Positions 13,501 through 28,500 of a stretch of DNA of 64,000 nt are shown here, piece after piece. Source of the DNA: Tubiluchus corallicola. Lineage: Eukaryota > Priapulida > Priapulimorpha > Priapulimorphida > Tubiluchidae. The notes beneath the pieces were generated by a model that had not been told where the DNA came from, did no database searches, and saw nothing but the letters and a program-made list of their open reading frames with translations. Both the position numbers and the translations under genes were made by a program. Where the stretch lies: assembly GCA_030141605.1 (NCBI GenBank), contig JAQGDQ010000036.1, positions 806,001-870,000 of the forward strand, in the 5' to 3' direction. Positions within the stretch are counted from its first letter, which is position 1. Each line of letters starts with the position of its first letter.

Positions 13501-16500
13501 ATTTATTGTAAGGGAGTTTTGCTTTCATTTTAGTAGTTTAACCAGTTATGAAGTGTACAGGTTTGGCATAAAACGTAAAATAAGTGCCATTTGCTGTTTA
13601 TAATGATTTATAATATTCTGTTTTATCTTTTTTGCCTCTCCTTTAGCTGATTGTAAATTCTACTAATATAAAATGTACATACAATATTTAAACACTGTGT
13701 TGTAATTTTTTTGAACATTTAAATTATTTTATACTGCCTCTTTGATTTTGGCATTTGTTGTGTTATGTGGAATAAATGAATATTGAATATTAAAACTGTT
13801 TAATTACAAATTTTGAATTTATGACAGTGAGTACATAAAATGCATGTCTACAAGAAATTAATTCATGTGATCCTCCTATATGCATGACAATGCCCATCAT
13901 CTCAGTGTGCAATACTAAAATAGGAACTAGTACAAAGGTGGTTTATTTTTAGATATGTATATTGGACAGACTGGGGATTGATTCCATATATTGCGCGGAT
14001 GGGAATGGATGGCAGTAATAGAACAAGACTTATAACAGAAAAACTCTGTGAGTAGTTCTACTTTTATGTTCATGGCATTTAATAGAATAAAATAAAGAAA
14101 GCAGCTTGAGTTAATACAAGTCATTTACAACATGTAAAAGGTTGTACTATTATTATTAGTAATAATAACTAATACACATATTATTTATGTATCAAAGTTT
14201 TTTTTATTAATTGGGCAATAAAAATTTATTTGTAAATTATCTTTTTTCAGCTTGGCCCAATGGTCTTACAATCGAGTATGTGACAGAAAGGCTATTCTGG
14301 ACTGACGCTCATTTGGACAAAATTGAATTTTCTAATTTGGATGGTACTAATCGTCATGTGATTGTTGACAAGCAATTGGCTCATCCATTTGCACTATCAG
14401 TATTTGAGGTAATCTTCGTCAATGTCTTGAATAAAGATTTAAATAAATCAACTGTGTAAATGTATTTTAGCTGATTTTTTGCAAATTTTGAAAGCAAAAT
14501 TTAAATGAAAAAACTTAGAAAATCATATAATTATCATTATTCTGCTACAACGTGAATATTATAATGTACTTTTTGACCTTTCACACAATACCACTTGATA
14601 CGATGCATGAAAAAAGTAAACTCCATTAACTAATTGTGGTATGCATTGAAAACTGTTGGCCCACGTCTTTGTAGCTTCGTTTTGAGTTTTGCATTGTAGA
14701 ACTACTTTTTACACTCAAATCCTATTTTCGTGATTGGGATTTTTACTACTTTTAATCATGTAGTTATTGGTTTACGTTGCATGTTTTGTTGAAGTAAAAC
14801 ATAGACTTATGACGAGACTTAGATCTTTTTATGTGTTTCTAGGATTGGATTTATTGGACAGACTGGAATATGCTTGGGTTATACAGAGCGCATAAGCTTA
14901 CTGGAGAAAATAGGCAGACCTTGACGAATACAACTCATCGACCGATGGATATACACATTGTACATCCTCTTCGACAACCTGATGGTAGGTACCGTATATA
15001 CTCGCATATAAGCCTACATCGCATATAAGCCGACCCCCTAAAACTGCTTTAAAATGGCCAGTTTTTGCAAAAACCCGTATATAAGCCGACCATCAACTTG
15101 TCTAATTTTACTCCATACCCAATCAACAAATTGATCCCTTTTTGTCACATTTTGTTAATTGGGTATTTTTGGTTCATAGAAATTTTTTTCTATAAAGATG
15201 TAAAATGCTTACTTTTATGTTACATACTAGAAGAAATAGAAGAAATTATACATTTTGATATGAATAAAGAAGAAAATATTTTGTTTTCTATTTATTCAGA
15301 AAAAATTATAACATTTCTGTTTATAATTTAACGTAGTGTTCATAAAAATAATTAGAAACCTCCCCCCACGATCCCCCTCCAATACACCACTGGTGACACA
15401 CAACCAAATAAAAAGTCAGATAGCGATGAAAATGTGTGGCTGGAAAATTGGCATTAGTGTCTGTAATGGTGTTCATTTTGTTTCATGCGCATATAAGTCG
15501 ACTTCCTGATTTCAGTATTGTATTTTATAGTTCTAAATTCGGCTTATATGCCAGCATATACGGTACATCCTCTTCCTTAACATGTAGAATATAAACATTG
15601 GTGGTATTTACAATCGACATTGCTTTTACAAGGTTTTTTTGGGTTTGTTAAGTAATGCCTTGTCTGTAAGTTTTAATCAGTTCACTTATCAAAATGTAAC
15701 ACATTATTATTTTAGTTCCAAATCCATGTGGAACAAACAATGGTGGTTGTTCACATCTTTGTCTTATATCTCCGGGACCGGATAAGTACAAGTGCACCTG
15801 TCCTAATCACTTCGTTTTACTGGATGATAAGAAAACTTGCAAAGCAAACTGTACTGTAAGTTTATTTTATTTTTGTTATAAGCACTATGTATACCACATA
15901 TTTGATCTTAACTTTATTATAAATATTATATTTGTAAATCCTATAATAGCACATATTTATAGAACTAATTAATTAATTCAGTTTTTTTAATTCTAAGTAT
16001 TTTTAGATATGTTACTAAATGCAGTTTCTTTTGCTAGAATTGTCATAATTTGTTTACAGTTTTGTGGCTCATATTGTTACAATAACAATAATTTTTTCTG
16101 TTCATTAAGACTGGGCAATTCCGTTGTGGCAGTTCAGATGATCGATGCCTTCCACTTTTATTAAAATGTGATGGGATCAAGGATTGCAAGGATGGAAGTG
16201 ATGAACCAGATGATTGCCGTAAGTTCATGTAGTAATTGCATTTTAGTAAACTTTGTTTTAATCTTCAATTTGGGCTTCATGTCTTTGCTATATTACAATG
16301 TTGATCAGCTTATTTGCCAGGAATGTTTCAGGCTTTTCACAAAAGATATTAAAGTGACTTTTAAAGTCAGTATTATAATTTTGAATGTTTTTTTAAAACC
16401 TAAACCAGAAAAATTTTAAATCTTAATTTATTTTATTTAATAGTTCAAAATGAATATAATTGCCAAAGTGTTGTTTAACTTGACTTCAAAAAATAAATTC

Positions 16501-19500
16501 AGTTCAGTAACGAGACAGTTGCAAATGGAAAACATGCAATGTGCCAAAAGCATCATAAAATTAAACTTTTGTTTTTATATTTGTAATATGACAGCAATAT
16601 GGCACATATTTAATTTTTTATGAAGGTGCTTGTAGGTTATGCTAAATTATTCATTGAACTGTCACTATTTTTGAAGCTGTTTGATATGCATCCACTTACT
16701 TGTTTAAGATTATATGTTGATGCAGATAACTTATTGGTTTTCCGAAATGAACACTAAAAAAATCACCTGCTAATGTTGTCTTTGTCATGACATGTCGTGA
16801 TACGAAAAGTGTTCAACATTGTTCTTTTTCTTTTTATAGACAATATCAAACAAGTGATATTTTGAAACGTTGTGTGATTTTTGTGCTCTTCACTGTTAGA
16901 ACACGTAGTCTTTAACTAAATAATATGGTGTCCCTCAGATTGTGTACTGATTTTAAGAACTATTTCACCTATTACATTTAACTTATGTACAAGAGATAAA
17001 ATAATATAGTTCTCGTAATATTTTAGCGCCTCGCACTTGCAAGCCAGGTCAGTTCCAATGTAATAACAAAAATTGTACTTTCCCGTATTATTTGTGCGAT
17101 GGTGAAGATGACTGCGGAGACAATTCCGATGAAAAAGGCTGTGGTAAGTCACTGAAGTTATGTACAAGATATACATGACATAAATATCATGCATAGCAAG
17201 TAGTTTATATATCTTTTTTATGCGTACACTGTGAAACTCTTTTGTGCACCCTTTCTACTGACTTCAATTGTGCAAAAAGTAATTTCAGAAGCACTGAAGG
17301 TAAAATCAGAAGTGCTAAAGGGATATCAAATGTCCACATTAAACACAACGTGCTTGATGATTTATTGTTTTTGCGAATTTGTTGTTGTTATCCATTCCTT
17401 ATTCCTTATTGTTAGCATCATCATCATCATTGTAGCTGCTGCCAACATTATCGTACTTATTGCTGTAAATTTAACATAATTTTTGTTCATAACTAAACAT
17501 TTCCACTGAAAAACTCTGCACACTCCACTTCACTCCACATTCTAATTTGTTGTCCTTAACTAAAACTTCATGGTTTAACATTTCTTGAACAAAGACTTTA
17601 TTTAGTTAGTTTATTTAGAACAAGTTTATTGCCTCATGTTATATGTAATCGAATGAAGATAATGCATGTTTTTCCTTTTTCTCATATGATGTGTTTGTAA
17701 AATGGTGTTTCTTTCTGCTACAGATGTACGTCCATGTGAACCATGGCAGTTCAAGTGTGATTCTGGTAAATGCATTCCCCAGGCTTGGATATGTGATTTT
17801 GATAAGGATTGTAAAGATGGGTCCGATGAAAATGAAGCTGCTTGCTGTGAGTTTTTGTATTGCATTACTTTCTTTCTGGTTATCTTAATTAGACAATTTT
17901 AATGTTAAGGGATGCATGTCAAAAGTTCTAGGATAATAGCAACTAAGGTGGTCAATGAGCCACCAGAGTTTCTTACCATTTAGATATTCTTAGTTAAGCC
18001 AGTTCTCATATCAAAATACATGACTGGATAGTTCATTTTTGCAAAGATACTTTGCCTCTAAAGTAGCACGAGGCTAGCCAGCTACTTATTAACTTATATG
18101 CAAAATGCCCGACTTTTCTTGATTTTAGCTTAAAAAACAACACTTTTACCATATTGTAAATTGAGTGAAAGAAAACAGGTAGCCTTAAGAAGAAAGCAAG
18201 AATGCGAGGAGAGAAGCAAAACAGAGGGCAAACAAAGAAAAACGAAGAAAATAATGAGTGAGAAAATATTGTCCTTGATAAACATTTTAGTGTATCAGTT
18301 TTGTTTATTACATTTTTTTAAATTTTCTTAGGGCAGTAGAAAAGGGTTTCATAATTGCAGATTTAATAATTTAGTACAAGTTTTCAAATACAAAAAAGGC
18401 TTGTTTTTATTTATTTTTATATGCAAACAAATGCCATCTACTAAAATAAACTCATTTTGGTAGCAAGAAATTATTTCATTTGTGTCACTCACTTTGTGTC
18501 ATTGCTGTAAACTTGCAGCACGTAAGCGGCATGGTTGTAATACAATGCGGAGCTCAGCTTTTGGCAAACATTGTTACAGTGTGCACAATAGCTGCTCTAG
18601 ATTTCAAAAAAACACATTTCACATAATTTATTCACAATGTTTGGCCGCATATTTAGTAAAAGTAATTCAATGAGGAACAAAAATCTTCATTTCTCCATTC
18701 TGTCATGCATAAATCCTAAGTCGAGTAATTCCTACTGCGGACTATAAAACCTCTACCTGCTTTTTGTGCACTAACCTCTATGCAGTATACTGTATTTTAT
18801 AAATCGGATAACTTTTGAATAAACTAGAATAGTGAAATTTTTATTTTGCCTAAAGTGAAACTCTAACTCACTCATAGTGCAGCAGAAACCTTCCTGGATT
18901 TATTTTATTTCTCTTTTTAAAAAGTGTGTAAGCAGAGCTATCCTTAAGTTTTCTAATGGGACAGTTTTTTGTACAAAGTTTATGTTGTGTTCCCATAAAT
19001 ATTGTGCAGAAGTTACGCATGTACTTTGGAATTGTTTTTGTTTTTTCTTATTTTATTTCCATTCCTACATGAAAATTAATAAATTTGACCGTACTGATAC
19101 TCGGAGCAAATGCGGTGTAAAAAATGTAGATATTTTCTGGGAATTATGATGTTGCATGAGCTTTAGTCCAAATATTGTAGCACTTCAATACTTTAATGTA
19201 CACGTCAAGTTTCTGACAAAATTTAGGTATTCCCACAAAAAAATCCCCGAGATGTGTGCATAGTAGAAAATTTGGTACATACGGAATTAATCTTACAAAA
19301 ATTTTCACTAGCGGTTAACTGCCTATGTTGTTATACACATGGTTTTCCATGGTTAATTATGATTGTTTCATATGCTTCAGTTAATCGTACCTGTGACGCT
19401 GACGAGTTTACATGTAAAAATGGCAGGTGCATTCCCGAATCATGGGTGTGTGATTATGACAATGACTGCGGAGATGACAGTGATGAACCCCACTCAGAAT

Positions 19501-22500
19501 GTCGTAAGTATTTTGTCATTCTTGTATTCTTTTGGTTAAATTAATGCAAACTTAGTGCTTCTAAAGTGCTAATGTTTTCTGAAGCATGAGATTTTGATAT
19601 ATTTGCAAACATAATAATTTCTTTAGTTTACGATTTGTACTACAGTAATATCACAACAATGTAATTTCAGAAAAAAACTGAAACTGGAGATATTGACATG
19701 CAATGTGGTTTTCAATTGTTCAGCACATCTACATTGTTTTCATAAATAAACAAATTTCTCATTTAAACTTGTTATGTTTTTTTGATTTTAACTAGCTATC
19801 TGGCTGAATTGATAATGACTGAAATATGCTTTTCATGCAGGCAATAAGGCATGTCCTGCAGGGTGGCTCCGTTGTCAAGGCGGAAACTCTTGGCGCTGCA
19901 TCCCACAATGGCAGTTCTGTGATGGACATGATGATTGCCATGACAACAGCGATGAAGACTCTAGTAGGTGTCCGGAGTGTGATAACGAGGGAGATTTTCG
20001 CTGTGGTAATGGCAGGTGTATTCCTCTGCGATGGATGTGTGATTTTGAAAAGGATTGTGTAGATGGCTCTGACGAAGATGACGAAATGTGTGGTATGATT
20101 TTTTTCTTATTGGTACTATTTAACATAATAATAATATGATATCCCAACCTTTAATCTTGAGACATGTATGCAGTAGTTTTACTACACATTATTGCTGTAA
20201 CTAGACAATGATTTTTCATGTGATTGCTATTCAAATGTTAGTTTGCACTTTTGCTTGGCCTGTCCAGAAAGGGTTCTAATATAGGAGAGAGTAAGATATT
20301 CTGAGCCCATAAATTTTTCCAGGACATTTCAGTTTTATTTCACGGCTTAAAAACTATTTCTCTTGTTAAACTTAAAAAGATAACGCCTAATTGGAGTGGC
20401 TTGTTCAAAGATGGAAAATGAAAGCAGCATTATTTCATTCTCTTTTTTATGTCGTGTTTTATTCCTATCAGGTTTTTTACAACTGATTATATTATACCAC
20501 GTTATAGTTGAATTAATAATTGAAATGTAATTTGATAGTCATTTCTATTCTTGTTCCTCCCACTGTACATGCACATAGAGTTAGTGCTAATGGCATTTTT
20601 TCTATTAACAATTTAGCAATTCCTGCTTTGTAATACAGTAGTCGCCATTTAATAGCCTCACGGTTAATAGTCTTAATCGCTTAATTGACTCAAAAATGCC
20701 TGGAACGGGCCACTTCTATTCAAATATACATAAAAACTATCGGTGATTGACTCGTACAACCTCGCTTAATTGACTCAATAGTTTTCCTTCACATACTTAA
20801 AATAAGACATTTGTATGTGCCCAAACAGCCTTTCCTACTTTTATGTCATCTTTACTTCCCTTTCGTGCATTATATATGTAGAAACAATCATGTTAAGTAC
20901 CGTTTTGTTTGTTAGCAGGTACATTTATCATGCGCTAATATGCTAGCGTAGCGGTTTTGCTTTGAATCTGTTGCCTGTTCGCCCACTGCAATTAACCTCG
21001 TTACCTAAAGAATTTCTGGAAGCTAAACATTTAGTCACTTGTCTAGCAGTTTCCTTTTGATGCTCTAGTTGCAAATCACCCTTTCAGGCTTAATGAGTTA
21101 ATAGTCAAAGATACAAGTACTGTACATTTACTGGGTATGTCATGGAGCAATGTAAGTGAGCAGACTATTCAGAACTGTTTTAGTCATGCCCAATTCAGAC
21201 TTGTGTGATTTAGAAAAGTATACTTTTCAATTTATTGGTAATTCACTTATATAACTGCACAAAGGAATTTAGGCATTACTTCATTTCTAAAATTGATAAA
21301 AGCCTTTAGTCTGTTAATTGGATCAAAACACATCGGACCAAAGTGAGTCTATTAAGCGGTGACTACTGTATATATATATATACATTGCTTACTTTGAATA
21401 TTTTTTTATTTGTATATTTTTGTTGCAGCGGATCGCTACAGAGAATGTTCAGAGTCAGAATTCCGCTGCAGTGATAAGAAATGCATACCTGGCAGATGGC
21501 GATGTGATCACGATGACGACTGTAAAGACAAGAGTGATGAACAGAATTGTACTGATCACAAATGCGCTAACGATCAACTGTTCCAGTGCCGCAGGTAGGA
21601 AAATTCTCTTTTGTTCTGGCCAGGTAGCTCAGTCGGCTGGATGTTAAATTACAAATTTTAAGGACTACATTGGTATTATGAATTGATATTGTTCTTTGAG
21701 TTAGACAGCACAACGATGCACACAGCAAAAGAGCACTTGACATGGGCAGCGAAAAATTTCGTCATAGTCAAACATGATCAAGTGTCCTTGGCTAAACACA
21801 ACTAATATTTACACAACTTTGATAAAACAATTGTAAACATGCTAACAGTACTTTTGCTGTTTACAATATTAAGACAAAAAGTATATGCATTATGTAAGAA
21901 TGTTGGCTTGCTCAAAAGATGGTATGAAATTGTACCACCAGTACACCACTTAGTTCTTCCACATTTTCTGAAGAAGAATTAAGTTTTCTCTCTAGTGTTA
22001 TACATTTCATTTTTAAATGTCTTTTCTTAGAACTTACGTTTTGCATTCCAGAACTTGATATATTGGGTAAATTGATATACCGTCGGAAAATAAGTTAAGG
22101 GCACCTGTATTTGACATTTTTCCAAGGGACTTGAAACTCTCGGCTGGTTTATGGATATGATGAAAAGTGTCTTCTATGTATGGGCCATCGTGTTCTTCAG
22201 ATTGATGACTAGTACAAGTTTTGTTTAGCCCCTAATTTTCTGGAGAAATTATATTCTTGTATTCTTGTTACATTTCAGTACTGTTTCCATGATGGCTGTG
22301 AAAGCAGTACACCGTTTTTCATGGCAGGAAATTACGTATTGATTGTGTACTTCCTTTTGGCTTTTGAAAGGCTACGTCATGTTCACATTAGTTACTTAAT
22401 CAGTATATTGATTAAATGTGCTTATGTGCTAACAATTTTTTTGAGATTGGGCTGAAAGCACCATGTAAAAATAAATTTGTAAAATTCACGAGAAATACTG

Positions 22501-25500
22501 GTAGTTATTTTTGCTAGATTTCTCGTCATTATGGTAAATTCTTCGAAAATCCCCACTTTCCAACATTTTTGAATATTAGAATTGAAATGTATATCTTATT
22601 CAGTCAGAATGTGCAATCAGTTCATTCAGTATTTGCATTTATTTCTATTTTTCCTCACTTGTAGAACCAGTCGGCTTACTAGCTTTTTATAGTGCTTTTT
22701 TCGAAGAAAAGGAAAAGGTGAAAAATAAAAATAAAATAAAAAAGCATAAAAATGTAGTTTTGCACTATACACATGTAATAAATTTTGTTTCAGTGGTCAC
22801 TGCTTGTCCAACACAACTCGTTGTGATGGTAAGAAAGATTGCAAGGATCTTTCTGATGAGGTTGGATGCCCAACTCGGTACCCTGGAGGGCGGTGGTGTC
22901 CAACCGAGCAGTTTGAATGCGATAACACCGTAAGCATTGTTTGTAAATAGCATTCACAAATATAATAATATTGTTGACGAGTTCACTGTTTTTTAACTAG
23001 TGAACTGGTTTTTTAAGCAGTACGACAAATTCCTAGTAATCTTTGACATTTTACAGCTTTGCATTGAGATGTCATTTAGATGTGATGGGCAAGATGACTG
23101 TGGAGACAATTCTGATGAAACAATAGAGCAATGTAGTACGTATCAGTTTTTTTTATTTATTGGGTACGTAATTAGGCAATATTCAGAATGCTGACAACAT
23201 GTAAAGATAAAATGTAATATGGTAACAAAACTGTTGTGGCTAGAATCTTAGAATATTTACATAGAATTTTACTAGATTAGCCACCTTTTATGGAGTGCAT
23301 AATTCAGTTTCTAAACTTTATTTTAGAAAATATAGAAAGTCATACTTTTGGTGCTTATTTACATACAGAAATGTATACTCAATTTGCCAGACTTTATTTT
23401 TACCTATATCAGAAAAAGCGCACAAAATCTGGACTATAAAAAGTCCTGTATACTACGGACACAGTCCGTTGTTTTGTGAGCTGACCGATATTTGGCGGGC
23501 CATCACTTGTTTACATCATTACATCAGTGTAACCAAGCAGCGTGTAACAACTGTACTTAACGTGATTATTTCTACGTATATTATATTGCACAAAAGCAAA
23601 GTAAGACGACATAAAAATAGTAATAAGCTCATTGGTCACACAAAGGTATCTTATTTAAGCATGTGCACAAAAAAGCTATTTGAGTCCATTGTCGACAGTT
23701 TTTATATACTTTGCATAGGAGTGGCCTGTACTAGACATTTTTGAGACAATTAGGCGATTGATTCTACATTACTGTGCATCTAATACATGGTACCTACTGT
23801 ATTAGCTTAGTATCGGTAAACACAGACAATCGGCAAATTCGGACTGACGTCTCCCTGCTTTTGTCTGGGAAACCGAGACATGAATGTATTGACAGAATTT
23901 TCGGCAATTATTGTACTATTAATTGTAATACTTGGTGTACTATTTGTACTACTTTATTTAAAGTTGACTGTTTTTTTAAGACCAAATAGCCTGTCCACTA
24001 GAGACCAAATTCCGGTGTAAAAACAACAAATGCATCGATAAGTTCCGTATTTGCGATCAGGTCGACAACTGTGGAGATGCATCTGATGAAAATGATTTCT
24101 CATTGTGTAAAAGTCAGCGGAAAAACTGCACAATCGACGAATTCAGGTTAGTTTATTTTGCTACAATTCTTTTGTAAGCTTTGTGTTAAGTAAAGTTAAG
24201 TTAAGTTGTATGGTCTGTGAATGTAAGTAAAGCTAGAGTTCCTTTTCAAAACTGCCTTTAAAATATTTGTAGTTACAAGTTTTGAACTGTAAAGGTAAAT
24301 TAACATATGGGCCTATGGCTTTGGTTTCTTGTTAATTTGCATTACTGTTTAATGAAAATCTGTTAAGGTTTGGATAAAGAATTAATAGACTTTTTATCTT
24401 GTTCTACTGAACTCCTGCTTCACTTTTACAAAAGTTTTTTGTTCTTAGTTTTGCTGCGCAATTCATATAAGCTATTTTCCCAGGTGTGCAAATGGGAAGT
24501 GTATACCTGCTAATGCTCTTTGTGACGAGTACGATGACTGTGGTGACCGAACAGATGAACTGTCATGTCGTAAGTGTTTAATTATTTTCCTATATTTCAT
24601 TAAGCTAAAGTGCTTATTGAGAAAAAAATTGACTACCTAGTGTAGTATTACTATTGTGCATTCATGTGATTAAATTGTACAAGCAACCATATTTTGTCGA
24701 ATTGTACATCTTAGTAGTCATGTGTCTATTTCCAGATAAAGGACCGGGTACTGGTTGTGGTAGTAACAGTACCAATGGTGGTTGTCAAGGCATTTGCATT
24801 AACCTGGGTATCAATGTCGGTCACATATGTGCGTGCAAACCAGGTTACACTGTTGATCCTAAAGACAAGAAATCCTGCATTGACATAGATGAATGTGCAT
24901 CTGCTACTCACAATTGTTCTCAACAATGCATTAACATTGATGGATCATTTGGGTGTGAATGCAAGCCAGGGTTTGTTGATGTCTCCATCACTGGAGAAAG
25001 AGGTAAATTTTATATTTTTATTTATATTATACACAGTACAGTGCCAATAAAAGTTAGAATTTTGCGTAGGTTTTCAATGCTTGTGAAGTAACAGGACTTA
25101 ATATCAAAACTATGTGCAAAATATCATATGTAGAACATGCAGCAAACTTCCATATTTGAGCAAGGAAATAATGTATTCGATGAGCTGCTTTTTTGAAGCA
25201 TTGCAGTTATGTAATCTATTTATTAATTTTCAGTTTCTATGTTAAACTAGAAGAATTGTCATTTTGCATGAAACTGGAATAAAGTAATTAATTTTGAGTT
25301 GTCAACATTTTTGTCATGCCTAATTATCTGTGTAATTTTTGTAAAGTAGTTTCAACTGTCAAGAATTACGTGCACTATGGGCTTTCCACCATATGAATAA
25401 ATGCATTTCTACACTTATCACTGGTTGAATACTTGTTTGAAGTTTTATGCTTCATAATTTAATTTATAGTTGCCATTACTTTTTTTTGTTTTTCAGGTGC

Positions 25501-28500
25501 ACACTGTAGAGCAACAGGTAAAGCAGCATCAATATTGTTTGCAAATGGACCGGAAATCAGGAGTTACAAATTGGACAAGAAAAATTTTGAATACAGTGAC
25601 CTAATACGTGATCAGCAACAAATTCAGTCTATTGACTTTGACCCAAAGAAAAAGCTGGTTTACTGGGCAGATGCTGCTATGCGAAAAGTACAGCGTGCGA
25701 TAATACCCCAGACGCCCAATGATATTGGCTTACCACAAGATTTAGTGAATACTGTAAATCCTCAAGGAATTGCTGTAGACTGGATAGGCAGGTGAGAAAT
25801 TTGTGTTTGTTTACATTGATTGTATACAGTACATCTTTTTGAAGATCTAAGTCAGTCTGCAACTTAAATGTTCTTTCTTATTACAGAAACTTGTATTACG
25901 TTGATAGTGGACGAAAGGAGATTGGTGTCTCTATACTTGATGGGCGCTATTCTCGACGTCTTGTTACTACTGATCTAGATAAACCTGGAGACATTGTTGT
26001 CAATCCGGAGCTTGGGTAAACTAGTTTATTGACATTGCCACTGTGAAATAGCTAAAGCTGTCTAGTTTAATCATGCAAAAATTGAATTTTTACATTTAGT
26101 TCTTCAAATGAGAAAAGAGGTGGGTTGATATATTTCATGTATAGTTCTACTATGAGGGCATCATTGGTTATAAGATTTTATTTGCACACATCTTATTTTA
26201 ACAGGCTATTGTACTGGACTGATTACGGAACTCTGCCAAAGATTGAATCAGCATGGATGGATGGAACCAAGAGGAAAACACTAGTGAAAACTCGTTTGAG
26301 CAAACCAACTGGTCTTGCTATAGACTATTCATCAAATCATCGAGTCTACTGGTCTGATGTGAAGCAAAATTTAATTGAATCGATGAATTGGGACGGCACA
26401 GACAGGCGTGTAATACTTAAAAAAGGTGCGATGAAATTTTGCAGAAATGTATTTTAGCAAATGTTTTAACATCTAGTCACTTAACCTGCTCCTTTTTGTA
26501 GGATATTTTAGTTGATGTGAAAATAAAACAAATGGTCAATTGTTTTGATATGAGGAAATGTGTGAAATGTCTTCCACATATATTTTAGGAAATGTGTGAA
26601 ATGTCTTTCAACTTCCTTGAAAATTTGTATGGCAAATACATTCCTTTATCTATTCACTGGGCTTTTCTTGTGTCATAAGTTCTATATTAATTATCTATAT
26701 TAAAATATCAGCAAACCTGTTCGTCTTATATGGAGGTGACATTGATCGTTTAAGACTAATTACATGAAAGTTCGCAGCTTGTCAGATCTCAGTCTTGGCC
26801 CTGTTGCCATTTTTATCTTCTCTTTTGGCTCCTTCTAGTCTTGGCTCTATTGCCATTTTTTCTTCTCTTTTGTTTCGAAATGCCGCGTTCCCTTGTAGAT
26901 GATCCAATAGCTTACAAAGTATACATAATGGCCTACTCGATCAAGGGGACTGTGATGTTATATCTATTGATAATAAAACAAATAAGTCACTGACTTTCTA
27001 GAACTGCATGCATTCCATACAGTACCTAGGTAATGTATAATTTATCCAGGAAAAGTGGCAATGAAATACAAATTATGTTCATTTTGCACTTTGCCAAAGT
27101 TGCTTTAAGCCTTTTATTCAGATCCTAGTTATTATACAAAATGTCTAAGTGTATCGCTACTTAAAGTGTGAAAATGTTGCAGCAAAAACATTTTGTACTT
27201 CTCTCAAAATCACTACTGCAGTAGAAATGTGTTGGCTGTTTTCGCTACTATCTTCAGGGACCTTATGAGCTTCTGAGAAAATCTTTCACAGTTCATGAAT
27301 GGTGAAGAAGGGCTGCACTTTATTTGAAAAACTACCTTGTTAATAGTGAGAGAATAATGTGGTTCATCCTGCATCCTGAATTTCTAAGAACTTCAGTTGG
27401 TGATCGATAGACTTCCTGCCGGGCTGATGTTGCAGTTCATTTCTAATGTAATTGCAGTAAAGAAAATAAAAAGAATTGATAAAGGACAATTCTGATTCAT
27501 GTAAGAGCTTGCTCAGAGTGGAGGAAAATTTAAAAAGAAAATCAGAAATCAACGTATATTTTGAGGCACCGTATATCTCTTCTGTGGGATGTTTTCAGTG
27601 TTATAAGAATGTGATTTATTTTTAGATCTTGAGAATCCATACAAGCTAGATGTGTTTGAAAACTGGATTTATTGGGTATCAAAAGATGAAGGCTCTGTTT
27701 TTAAGCAAGATAAATTTGGACGGGGCGTTCGTGTTCCAGTGCAGCAAGGTATGTTTTGGTGTAAGGAAATACATCATGCAATTATATCAATGACAGTGTT
27801 AGATCTTGTTAGATGAAAATTATCTGACAGTGGTTAGAAATAGTTGGTTAATGCATGGTATTTTTGATATTTTTTAATTTATGGGTGAACTAGCTCAAGT
27901 TTTGGTAACACTGTAATGTATAGCATGTTTTCTGTAATAAGATTAGTAGTTTGTTTTTATTTCTTTACAAGTGAGATAAATTTTATAAAATTAAACAAAA
28001 ATTACCTGACTTCACTGAAACAAGTAGATTACACTTAAATGTGTTAGCTGTTTGCTTTTTGATCACTTTGTCAGCTTTTACAAACTTGAAAACTCTATCA
28101 CTCTGCTCTTATTTTTCAGGATTAAACACTATAACAGACATAAAGATCTTCCAAATTTATCGTTACAATACGTCCATACCATCGAGGTGTCCAGAACACT
28201 TTTGTTCTCATTTGTGCCTTTTGACTCCTACTGGCTATAGTTGTGCTTGTCCACAAGATGTTGATTTCATTAATGGAAGTCCAAACAAATGTAAAGGTGG
28301 TAAGTAGGTCTAGTCTGTAATAGCTAAGTTTGCCTCCATTCAGTGTGAAGAAAGGCAGTAGTATTACCAAGTACCAAAGTTATGAAATTAATATTTTGTG
28401 ATGGTAACAGTATTTATATTTTAGCACTTTTAATTTGCTAAATATTTGTGGTGATTTTTTTGTAGAATTTATTGAACCAGTACCACCTCGACCGCCTTTG

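Noticed and set aside
15065-15331. 88-codon frame inside the TA-flanked MITE
   Set aside because: AT-rich low-complexity translation with no transposase pattern; part of a noncoding MITE.
23295-23744. 149-codon open frame inside an LRP2 intron
   Set aside because: It lies between exons 25 and 26, which join in frame. Its sequence has no domain pattern, and the acceptor at 23981 explains the coding sequence.
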